Source: Pseudomonadota bacterium (lineage in GTDB: Bacteria; Pseudomonadota; Gammaproteobacteria; Steroidobacterales; Woeseiaceae). Taken from it: a stretch of DNA of 64,000 bases. The stretch spans positions 1-64,000 of the forward strand of contig JADFNS010000005.1 of assembly GCA_022563255.1 (NCBI GenBank), read 5' to 3'. The notes beneath the pieces were generated by a model. That model had not been told where the DNA came from. It did no database searches and worked only from the letters and a program-made list of their open reading frames with translations. Shown here piece by piece: positions 36,890-44,446 of this stretch (position 1 is its first letter; each line of letters starts with the position of its first letter). Made by a program: the position numbers and the translations under genes.

Positions 36890-37366
36890 ATGAAAAAGAC
36901 CATTACCCTAACGACCCTCGCGGGCTGCATTTTGACGCTGCTCGTTGGCAACGCATTCGCCTGCGGCGAGAGCCTCTTCAGAGTCGGCAAAGGCGTAGCG
37001 TTTCGCGAGTACTCTGCCCCTCTTCCAGGAAGCATTCTGGTCGTCGCAAGCACGGAAACGGAATTGGCGTTAGTTGAGCGACTGGCAGCTGCCGGTCACG
37101 ACGTTCACGTCGTATCAGACCCGTCAGAAATTAGCGAAGAGCTTCAGAACCACAAAATCGATATTGTCCTTGCGTACTACAGCGCACGGGAGGTGGTAGC
37201 GGACGAAATGTCGTCAATGGCTAGTGCGACCTTCATTCCCATCGCAATGGACGGGACCCTGGAAATCTCCGAGGCCAGCAAGCTTTATCAGCGATCTCTC
37301 TCCAACGAAGATAGCGTTCTGAAGTATTTGAAGACGATTCACAGGACGCTGAAGACACATTCATGA
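36890..37366 (+). CDS. Exported receiver-like protein of unknown function
   Basis: A 158-residue protein with a signal peptide (MKKTITLTTLAGCILTLLVG, cleavage near NAFA), so it is periplasmic. After a Cys-containing start (CGESLFRVGKGVAFREY), residues about 47-150 look like a response-regulator receiver fold: strand ILVVAST, helix ETELALVERLAAAG, strand VHVVSD, strand DIVLAYY, helix, and FIPIAMD. At the phospho-acceptor position the Asp is replaced (DIVLAYYS), so classic phosphorylation is not expected. GGAGATAGCA precedes the ATG. Its stop overlaps the next gene (ATGA), a beta-barrel, so the products probably act together in the envelope. Confidence 0.65.
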   Translation: MKKTITLTTLAGCILTLLVGNAFACGESLFRVGKGVAFREYSAPLPGSILVVASTETELALVERLAAAGHDVHVVSDPSEISEELQNHKIDIVLAYYSAREVVADEMSSMASATFIPIAMDGTLEISEASKLYQRSLSNEDSVLKYLKTIHRTLKTHS

Positions 37367-38322
37367 AAAAACAACCTGGCGGCGCGCCGAATGGCACGCT
37401 GCTCCGGTTAGTTGTGCTGTCAATAACGGCGGCCATTGGCTCACTCCTGTTACTGACATCGAACGTCAACGCAACAGAGGCTGAGTCCCGAAAGGGTAGC
37501 GGTCAATTCGTGCTGACTTACCATTTCAATACGACTGACGGCTTCGAGAGCAGCATTGGCGATCTGCCGATCGGCTCGATCGATACCCACGTGATGAATT
37601 TTGAGCTGCAGTACGCGCTTACAGATCGCCTGACAATCATCGTCGGTGTTCCTTATGTGAGAAAGCGGTACAACAACGGCCCTCTGCCGCACGACCCGTT
37701 GCTGCTCGATCCGCCGAGACCCTATATCGAGAACGTAGATCTTGGTGACTGGAATTCTGATTTTCAGGACTTTAACATTGGTGCGAAATACCAGGTCAGG
37801 GAAGGCGCCTTTTCCGTTGCACCATTTGTTAACCTTGGAATCCCGAGTAACGAGTACCCTTTCTATGGCAATGCGGCCATCGGCCAGCAGTTAACACGAC
37901 TTCAAGTCGGGTCGTCCTTAATGTGGTACCCAGGCCTGTCCAATGCCTACTATAGCGCCGATATCAGCTATGTTTTCGTGGAGAAAACACTTGGCGTTAG
38001 CGTCAATTACTGGAATATTCGCGCCGAGGCCGGCTATCAGTTCGGAGCGCGTATGACAGGCAGGCTGTTCGGCCTTCTGAAAAAAGGATCTGGACTCTCG
38101 GTTCCCGACGACTTTCCCGGATTCCCCGACCAATTGACTGACGAGTTGTGGTACCAGCATGATCGTATGCTCAAACATAACTACATGAATATCGGCATCG
38201 GGTTCGACTGGGTTTTGAACGACCGCTACAGTGTCTCGTCCAATTACATGACGATGATCTGGGCCGACCAGGTGAATATCCTCGAATACGCGTTGACCCT
38301 GTCAGTTGCCCGGACGTTTTGA
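37363..38322 (+). CDS. Outer-membrane beta-barrel protein paired with the receiver-like protein
   Basis: A 319-residue protein overlapping the previous gene by 4 bases. A signal anchor (about residues 14-37, ending near NVNATEA) leads into a mature part of repeated amphipathic strands: QFVLTYHFNTTDGFE, FELQYALTDRLTIIVGVPYV, FNIGAKYQVREGAFSVAPFVN, VSVNYWNIRAEAGYQFGARM and a final LEYALTLSVARTF. It ends in Phe, as expected for BamA-inserted barrels. The pattern resembles transporter/channel proteins predicted as 'outer membrane channel', but I cannot assign a substrate. Confidence 0.7.
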   Translation: MKKQPGGAPNGTLLRLVVLSITAAIGSLLLLTSNVNATEAESRKGSGQFVLTYHFNTTDGFESSIGDLPIGSIDTHVMNFELQYALTDRLTIIVGVPYVRKRYNNGPLPHDPLLLDPPRPYIENVDLGDWNSDFQDFNIGAKYQVREGAFSVAPFVNLGIPSNEYPFYGNAAIGQQLTRLQVGSSLMWYPGLSNAYYSADISYVFVEKTLGVSVNYWNIRAEAGYQFGARMTGRLFGLLKKGSGLSVPDDFPGFPDQLTDELWYQHDRMLKHNYMNIGIGFDWVLNDRYSVSSNYMTMIWADQVNILEYALTLSVARTF

Positions 38323-38338
38323 CGGCAATCAGAAACGC

Positions 38339-40513
38339 CTACGGCACGACTCTAAAGCGTTGCAAGGTATCCGGCAGGCGATCGCGCAGAATTTTCTGTC
38401 GCAGCTCAACCGATTGGACGACAGCCTGGTATCTCGGCTCATCCTTGAACTTCTGAAAACAAGGTGAGTCAACCAGAATCGGATACCAGAGCAACCCCGG
38501 ACTCTCCACAACTCGTTCAAGGGTTTCCAGCGCCAACTCGTCCTCTCCCAGTACTGATCGCGCGCAGGCCTCGTACATGTTTGGCCACCACGCCTTTTGT
38601 GAGCCGGTCAGAATGAGGCGGCTCCATATCCCAGCAACAAATTCGGCAAATTCGTGTGCCTTCTCAGTCTGCCCGTTTGCATTTAACGCATCAGCATAAG
38701 TCATCAACGCCTCAATGCCGTTAGCCCGTCTGGTATCGACAAACACGTTCTCGGGCAGGCCTTGTCGGTCCAGTAAGTAGATTGCCTGCTCGTAGTCACC
38801 AAGTGCCAAGTGCGCCCGCGCCAGTCCGTACCAGATTTGAACTTGATTGGGATTCTCAAGGACCAGCTCATCGCCGACCTCGATCATCTCCTCATATCGT
38901 CTTAGCCAATACAGATTGTTAAACGACGTGTCCGGGTCGAAATATCTGGCGCCTTCCTCGTCGCCAATTCGCGCATACAGTTCTGCCAACATCCAAAGCG
39001 CGTCCGGATATTCGGAATCTGCAGCTCTTGAGCGCATCGCCCAGGCAATTCCGACGTCCAGATTCCCAACAAGCTCGTAAATTCTCGCCAGGACCAGAAA
39101 GGCAACCGCCTTTTCGGGTGATTTGCTAAAGCGCTCCTGTATATCGGCAGCAATCTCAAGCGCCTTGTCTCTTTGTCCGGAAACGCCGTAGAAGTTTCCG
39201 AGATCTGTGTAACGTAAGAGAGACTCCGGATCCTGCACCAATGCTCGTAAAAAATAACTTTCGGACGCATCGGTGTCGGCTTGATGCCACAACCATTTTC
39301 CATAGGCTGCCAACGCATCGGCGTTGAATGGATTGAGTTCAATTGCACGCGCGTGCGCGGCGCCGGCGCCGTCCTCGAAGCGTATCCACCGGTACAGTCC
39401 CAGCGTGTTTTGGACCTCAGACAGGTTCGGATTGATCTCCAATGCCCTTTCAATGGCCACGCCGGCACTCTCAACATCTCCCAGGTAGAGCAACGCGTCA
39501 GCGTAGCGACTATGTGCTAGCGCTGAACTTGGGTCAGCTTCGGTTGCTTGTCGATAAAGGTCGATTGCATTCAATAGTTGCTCTACTTTTACCGTCGGTT
39601 GATCTTTGACATCTTGAAACATTATGCGCGCAAGTTGCAAAAGTTCATTGGCCGACGCATCAAGGGTTGCCAGCGTAGACCTGCCCAACGACGGATCAGA
39701 ATCCGGCATCAGTAGTGCCACAATTTCTGTCGCTATTTCCTGTTGGGCGGTCAACAAGTCATTGTCCTTTTTCCGAAACGTCTTGGTCCAGTCCGCAAAT
39801 CCAGACTCGCCATCGATTATTGTCACGGTGATATGAAGGACATCGCCTTGCCGCCTCACTGTGCCTTCGATCAATTTGGCGACACCAAGCCTGGCCGCGA
39901 TTTCCGGCGCCGATAGTGTCTGGTTCTGAAAAATCACAGAGGAAGTTCTGGCGGCTACGCGCATGCCGCCGATTCGGCCAAGTTGATCTCGCAGCTCGTC
40001 GCTCAGCCCCTTGGGTATGTAGGCATCATCGATGTATTGGCTCGCGTTCTCAAATGGCATCACGGCGATCGTGTTTGTGGCTCGGGTCTCTCGATTCTCA
40101 AGCCACTCGAGAGCTTCTGTCGTAGCTTGCCTCCTTACAGCTTCCATCGCGGCTGATTCGCGGCTCGGCGATAACAGAAATTTGTCGAAGGCGAAATATG
40201 ATAGTGCGAGCACAAGCAAAACGATCAGAACCCTGTCAAACGTTTTGCTGCTGCGGGCTACTTCCTTGCTTGTTTGAACTACATCACGATCGAGCTTGAA
40301 GCCTTCCGACGTGAATTCGAACGTCCAGGCGAGAATTAAGATCGGCAAAAACGCGACCCCGAAAAAAATAACGACTACTCGCGGAGCACTGGAGTCGAAA
40401 CCGAAAAGCGGCAGAATTGTTTCACTGATCTGAATAACCAGCCAGGCAAGTGCCAGATAAGCGAGTGCGACTCGAATGACGTTGCGACGTTTAAGCTCGG
40501 TGACGAAAGACAT
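38339..40513 (-). CDS. Membrane-anchored TolB-like/TPR-repeat protein
   Basis: A 724-residue protein. Start MSFVTELKRRNVIRVALAYL is the common opening of a family of adenylate-cyclase-associated or CadC-like TPR proteins; two transmembrane helices follow (about 12-34, 43-64) and a third at about 92-110. A TolB N-like domain spans about 145-270 (NTIAVMPFENAS, IPKGLSDELRDQLGRIGGM, LIEGTVRRQGDVLHITVTI). TPR repeats fill about 300-690 (SALAHSRYADALLYLGDVE, NPNLSEVQNTLGLYR). No winged-helix or cyclase domain is present. It probably serves as a scaffold or sensor; partner unknown. Confidence 0.8.
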   Translation of the reverse strand: MSFVTELKRRNVIRVALAYLALAWLVIQISETILPLFGFDSSAPRVVVIFFGVAFLPILILAWTFEFTSEGFKLDRDVVQTSKEVARSSKTFDRVLIVLLVLALSYFAFDKFLLSPSRESAAMEAVRRQATTEALEWLENRETRATNTIAVMPFENASQYIDDAYIPKGLSDELRDQLGRIGGMRVAARTSSVIFQNQTLSAPEIAARLGVAKLIEGTVRRQGDVLHITVTIIDGESGFADWTKTFRKKDNDLLTAQQEIATEIVALLMPDSDPSLGRSTLATLDASANELLQLARIMFQDVKDQPTVKVEQLLNAIDLYRQATEADPSSALAHSRYADALLYLGDVESAGVAIERALEINPNLSEVQNTLGLYRWIRFEDGAGAAHARAIELNPFNADALAAYGKWLWHQADTDASESYFLRALVQDPESLLRYTDLGNFYGVSGQRDKALEIAADIQERFSKSPEKAVAFLVLARIYELVGNLDVGIAWAMRSRAADSEYPDALWMLAELYARIGDEEGARYFDPDTSFNNLYWLRRYEEMIEVGDELVLENPNQVQIWYGLARAHLALGDYEQAIYLLDRQGLPENVFVDTRRANGIEALMTYADALNANGQTEKAHEFAEFVAGIWSRLILTGSQKAWWPNMYEACARSVLGEDELALETLERVVESPGLLWYPILVDSPCFQKFKDEPRYQAVVQSVELRQKILRDRLPDTLQRFRVVP

Positions 40514-40689
40514 CTTGCTGCCTTCAGGTTTGCTATGGCTGAACGCGTCGATTTAAGTCGACAGGTTGATATTACTGTTCCACGCGGGCTCGCCTAGAAT
40601 ACGCAATAGTAGCAGGGAGCCAGCCCAACAGCTCGGCCAGTTTCTCAGGATGCCCGGAATTGCATGGACGAGGACAAAGCCAGAAGGCT

Positions 40690-40926
40690 TCAATGAATCG
40701 CAATGTTAGACGGCACAAAACGCCGGAACTTAATGACCGCTTTCCACTCATGACCTTGCGGGCATAACCACCACACTTTTTGGCCTGAATGTGGCGCAAC
40801 CGTGTCAGCAGTTAGAGGAGCATTTCTGATCGGATGCCACTGCTTCACCAGTTGAGGAAATTCGGTTTGTATCGAGAGTACTGCGCGACATGCCGAATTC
40901 GATAGCCGCGCTATTGATCGAATCAA
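40690..40926 (-). pseudogene. Fragment of a DUF4379-type (treble-clef zinc-ribbon) protein
   Basis: A 78-codon frame containing FPQLVKQWHP, NAPLTADTVAPHSGQKVWW and CPQGHEWKAVI. This is the repeat unit of DUF4379 zinc-ribbon proteins, where L..EWHP..N, P..V..GS..KVWW and CP.GHEW are followed by a second CP.C pair. Here the second zinc half (CPYC-type) is missing and the frame ends soon after KFRRFVPSN. Full proteins carry several such units and are linked to restriction-like or recombination functions. This is probably a decayed remnant. Confidence 0.6.
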
Positions 40927-41066
40927 ATTCGCGGTTTTCTATGATGATCATAATTTTGTGGGTTCTATCGGTCACAGAAATAGAGGTAGTTCAAAGTAAC
41001 GCGCTGGGTGCTAAGCAATCATCAGACTACAGATATGAAGACTCTCGCTTCATAGTCCGTCAATGT

Positions 41067-41142
41067 CAGCTTTGGGTCATTAGCGGCCCCTTTTACCAAT
41101 GTTACCTGAATGGCCGCTACCGGGGGCAAAGCGGACGTTACG
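41067..41142. repeat. Degenerate dispersed intergenic repeat, copy 2
   Basis: CAGCTTTGGGTCATTAGCGG, then about 41 bases from its start GAATGGCCGCT and AAGCGGACGTT, aligning with copy 1 at 36481-36563 apart from an 8-base length difference in the middle. Confidence 0.45.
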
Positions 41143-41579
41143 CCGCCCGCCTGAGTACCGGCGCTGGGCGATCCTGGGGGCGGATATAGCCGACGTACGG
41201 ATTGCCTGGTCGGACGATTTCGACTGAACCGAGCCGGTCGCCGAAACCTTTACCGACGATCCGGTAGCTAAGGGTACGGGAAAGGGAGTTTTACCCCGCC
41301 ACCACGGACGGTTGAGTTAAGTTTGATTTCTTTATTTTGATTGCTTCCGTAACGCAAAGCATGATTACAAATTATGTAGAGTTTTCACTCAGCGTCGGCC
41401 AGAAGCGAACCGTTTTGAACAAAGCTTCTGACGCCCATTTGGCGTTCACTCGATGAAAATTCGACTGGCATCAATCAGTCGATACGGTTTTCCTTCGCCA
41501 TACAACTTTCGTGATTCATTTGCTCCGCATTGCGAAGGCCAGTAGCCTGATGAATCCCGGCAAAGGGCGAGAAGAAACA

Positions 41580-42872
41580 ATGTCAAAAAATAAACCAACG
41601 AATATACGCTGGCGCATCCTCGGAATACTGGTGCTGGCAAGCTTCATCTCCTACACGCTTCGCTACAACATGTCGGCAGCGGCACCGGTCATGATGGCCG
41701 ACCTCGGGCTGACCGAGATTCAGTGGGGTTGGATATTGGCGGCGTTCATGATCGGCTACACGCTATTCCAACTCCCCGGCGGTATTCTGGGAGATCGCTT
41801 CGGACCGCGGCGGGTGCTTGCGACGATAGCTGTACTTTGGGCCTTGTTCACTGCGGCCACTGCCTTCATACCGAGCACGATCTTTGCTTCCACCGGCGTG
41901 ATTTTGGCCTCACTGATGTTCGTGCGTTTTTTAGTTGGCGCTGTACACGCACCGGTGTACCCGGCGACAAGTCCAGCCATCGTCCACTGGTTTCCCATCG
42001 GTGGCTGGGCGTTGCCCAATGGACTCAGCAGCACGGGCCTGAATCTGGGCGTAGCAGCTTCCGCCCCGCTTCTGGTCTGGTCAATTGTAGAATTCGGCTG
42101 GCGGATCTCTTTCTTGTTCTTGTCCCCGCTTGGGCTATTTCTCGCAGCCTTTTGGTGGTGGTATGCGCGGGATTATCCAGAGGAACACAGGTCGGTTAAT
42201 GAGGAAGAGATCGAACTGATTCAAGCGGGACGAACGAACGGCCCGCGCGTCGACGACCAACCCGAACCTATCCATTGGCGGGAGTTGCTCAGAAATCGGG
42301 ACGTCCGGTGGTTAACGGTCTCGTATTTCTGCATGAATTACACTTTCTACGTGGTTTTCAGTTGGTTTTTCTACTTTCTCGTGGAAGTCAGACAGTTCAG
42401 CATGACCGATGCCGGATTCGTTACCTCCGCGCAATGGATAGCCGGCGGTGCAGGTGCTGCGATTAGCGGGTGGGGTTGTGACAAACTGTGCAGGCGTATT
42501 GGACTCCGGTGGGGTTGCCGTCTGCCACTTATTATTGGCGGGACCTTTTCGGCTATGTGCCTGATCGGCGGGATAATCCACCCCAATCCGACTGTTGCCG
42601 TTGCCTTAATGGTGGCTTGTTTCTTTTTTAATCAGGCGATGGAACCTCCGTATTGGACGACGAGCATGGCGATCGGCGGCAAGCATTCTGGCGCAGTCGG
42701 TGGGGCAATGAATACCGGCGGAAATGCTGTCGGCATCTTCAATGCCATACTGGTGCCTTGGGCGGCGCTCACTTTTGGCTGGACATTCGCTATTGCCTCT
42801 GCGGCGATATTTTCGTTAATTGCCGCCGCGTTGATTCTGCTCGTGCGACCTGATCGACAAATGGCACAATAA
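41580..42872 (+). CDS. MFS transporter, anion:cation symporter-like
   Basis: A 430-residue, 12-helix permease. ATG 41580 is chosen (AGAAGA upstream, and the protein then begins SKNKPTNIRWRILGIL before TM1); an in-frame ATG at 41550 is possible. The MFS loop-2/3 motif is GGILGDRFGPRRVL (about residues 67-80), and the family-specific early stretch SYTLRYNMSAAAPVMMADLG resembles ACS-family transporters for organic anions such as hexuronates, galactonate or phthalate. Substrate is not assignable. It stands alone between decayed DNA and the MBL gene. Confidence 0.85.
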   Translation: MSKNKPTNIRWRILGILVLASFISYTLRYNMSAAAPVMMADLGLTEIQWGWILAAFMIGYTLFQLPGGILGDRFGPRRVLATIAVLWALFTAATAFIPSTIFASTGVILASLMFVRFLVGAVHAPVYPATSPAIVHWFPIGGWALPNGLSSTGLNLGVAASAPLLVWSIVEFGWRISFLFLSPLGLFLAAFWWWYARDYPEEHRSVNEEEIELIQAGRTNGPRVDDQPEPIHWRELLRNRDVRWLTVSYFCMNYTFYVVFSWFFYFLVEVRQFSMTDAGFVTSAQWIAGGAGAAISGWGCDKLCRRIGLRWGCRLPLIIGGTFSAMCLIGGIIHPNPTVAVALMVACFFFNQAMEPPYWTTSMAIGGKHSGAVGGAMNTGGNAVGIFNAILVPWAALTFGWTFAIASAAIFSLIAAALILLVRPDRQMAQ

Positions 42873-42976
42873 TGATCGCTTTCGTTGTGGCCCCTCAGTG
42901 TTGATTTGCACTCAAAATCAGCCCCGCAGGACGGTCGGAAACTCAGTGTGCTTCAGGAAAATAAACCTGGCACCTT

Positions 42977-43708
42977 TTAGATACCCGCGATATTAGCCTC
43001 GCGGATGCGATCGAAATCCGCTGGTTTTTCCGGCGTGTCCTGCAGCATGTAGTCAACAAATGTGTCTTCGTCGGTGATGGAAAACGCGGCGTTGAATCGC
43101 CGTTCAAAACCCACTGTCGATACAGGGTTGCCGCTCAGACTGCGTCCGCACGGTGATCCTGAAAATGCTCCGGGAAGAATCACGATGTGATCGGGGAGCT
43201 GTTGCAATTTGACCGCGCTCGCGTACAGCTGGCGGGCGCCCTCCTCTTTGTTGGTCACCAGTTCCGTGCGCCCCATATCGCCGATCATCAGCGTGTGCCC
43301 GGTGAAAGCACACCACGGTTCGTCGCTGCGGCGATGGTCGGTGACCAGCAACGTGATGTGCTCGGGCGTATGGCCGGGCGTTTCCAACACCCGCACACTG
43401 ACATTACCCAGCCAGAGAACGTCATCGTCTGCTACTGGCCGGAACGCAAATGCCAATTTGGCCTCGGCGCCCAGCATGTATTCCGCCCCGGTTGCCGCGG
43501 CCAGCGCCGCCCCACCGGAGATATGATCCGCATGCACGTGCGTGTCGAACACATAGCGGATCTGCATATCGAGCGCCTTGGAAGCCTCCATGTAGGCATC
43601 GATGTCTTCGGTCGGGTCAACCACCGCCGATACGCCTTCGCCACCGCAACCAAACAGGTAGGAGGCGACCACGCTGGGCTCGGTCTGCAGGTATTGTCTC
43701 AATATCAC
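42977..43708 (-). CDS. MBL-fold hydrolase related to persulfide dioxygenases
   Basis: A 243-residue metallo-beta-lactamase-fold protein. The metal motif FDTHVHADHISGG (about residues 54-66) and the second His in LETPGHTPEHITLL (about 108-121) are intact and fit ETHE1/SdoA-like proteins. The usual TGD Asp ligand is His in FTGHTLMIGDMGRTEL, and the PAHGAGS segment reads LPGAFSGSPCGR, lacking its His. The changes may define a subgroup with different chemistry. It lies 27 bases after the ArsR-rhodanese gene on the same strand, which supports a role with sulfane sulfur. Confidence 0.8.
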   Translation of the reverse strand: MILRQYLQTEPSVVASYLFGCGGEGVSAVVDPTEDIDAYMEASKALDMQIRYVFDTHVHADHISGGAALAAATGAEYMLGAEAKLAFAFRPVADDDVLWLGNVSVRVLETPGHTPEHITLLVTDHRRSDEPWCAFTGHTLMIGDMGRTELVTNKEEGARQLYASAVKLQQLPDHIVILPGAFSGSPCGRSLSGNPVSTVGFERRFNAAFSITDEDTFVDYMLQDTPEKPADFDRIREANIAGI

Positions 43709-43735
43709 GGGTGTCTCCGGTGCAAATTCTTGCGT

Positions 43736-44392
43736 CTATGCCACGGGCAAACCGTGGTCTCGCCAGTTGGGGAGGCCCACGTTCAGCCGTCTCGCACGAA
43801 ATCCGTGCGCGCGCAATATCCGCACAGCTTCAACCGCGTACAGGCAATATCTGCCGCGGCAGTAGGCGACGATCTCCACGTCCGAGGGCAGTTCCTTGAG
43901 TCGCTGCTCCAGTTCGTCGATGGGCAGCGGCACGGCGCCAGCAATATGGGCGCTGCGAAATTCATCGATCGGACGCACGTCCAGGACGACCACATCGCCG
44001 TCTTGCATGCGATCGACCAGCTCGCTGCTCGTGATGGGATCCAGCTCGCCCGGCGTTTCGTAGTAACGCTGCACAATTTGATTCACCTCGGCGATCTGCT
44101 CCTCCGCGACCTCTTGGAAGTGCCGCATCAGCCCGGATACGCCCGCATTTGCCAGCGCATAGAAGATACGTTGGCCCGCCCGGCGTCGATTCACCAGGCA
44201 CGCGGCAAACAGCGTTTTCAGGTGCGCGCTGGTATTGCCGATGCTCAGTTCGGCCTTGCTGGCGATGTCTTCAACACTCAGCTCGCCCTGGGCCAGAAGA
44301 TCGACGATTTCCAGTCGCGTCGGGCTGGAAAGCGCCTTGCCGATGCGGGCGAAATTCATGTACAGCGCATCTTTTATGTCGCGGTGTTCCAT
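43736..44392 (-). CDS. ArsR-family regulator fused to a rhodanese domain
   Basis: A 218-residue protein. Residues about 8-95 form an ArsR winged helix (GKALSSPTRLEIVDLLAQGE, VEDIASKAELSIGNTSAHLK, RAGQRIFYAL). Residues about 112-215 form a rhodanese domain (VVVLDVRPIDEFRSAHIAGA) with active loop YCRGRYCLYA, where the first Cys is the catalytic persulfide site. The paired CxxxxC could allow redox or persulfide sensing. An operator-like palindrome lies directly before its start, shared with the divergent MFS gene. The regulator is co-directional with the MBL gene, so it is inferred to control both sides. Confidence 0.88.
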   Translation of the reverse strand: MEHRDIKDALYMNFARIGKALSSPTRLEIVDLLAQGELSVEDIASKAELSIGNTSAHLKTLFAACLVNRRRAGQRIFYALANAGVSGLMRHFQEVAEEQIAEVNQIVQRYYETPGELDPITSSELVDRMQDGDVVVLDVRPIDEFRSAHIAGAVPLPIDELEQRLKELPSDVEIVAYCRGRYCLYAVEAVRILRAHGFRARRLNVGLPNWRDHGLPVA

Positions 44393-44402
44393 TATTGTAT
44401 GA

Positions 44403-44424
44403 TATTCTATTGATTATTAGAATA
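44403..44424. promoter_or_regulatory. ArsR-type operator between regulator and MFS gene
   Basis: TATTCTA-N8-TAGAATA is a perfect inverted repeat with 7-base arms (44403-44409 and 44418-44424). It contains ATTC-N8-GAAT-like half-sites similar to boxes of BigR/SqrR sulfide-responsive ArsR repressors. It lies 10 bases from the regulator start and 22 bases before the divergent MFS start, a position suited to repress both. Confidence 0.7.
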
Positions 44425-44446
44425 CAACCTTAAACCGGGACTCCCC

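Larger units (their letters stand above)
40514..41579. other. Gene-poor interval with gene remnant and repeat
   Basis: About 1.07 kb without an intact gene. It contains a zinc-ribbon gene fragment on the minus strand (40690-40926) and repeat copy 2 (41067-41142). The rest has no coding signature that I can support on either strand. It looks like decayed accessory DNA. Confidence 0.6.

Noticed and set aside
40572-40799. Minus-strand 75-codon frame next to the zinc-ribbon fragment
   Set aside because: It overlaps the fragment in another frame, and its cysteines do not form a convincing zinc-ribbon continuation.
43187-44413. Long plus-strand frame of 408 codons
   Set aside because: It is the complement of the MBL and ArsR-rhodanese genes, both of which have clear catalytic or binding motifs.
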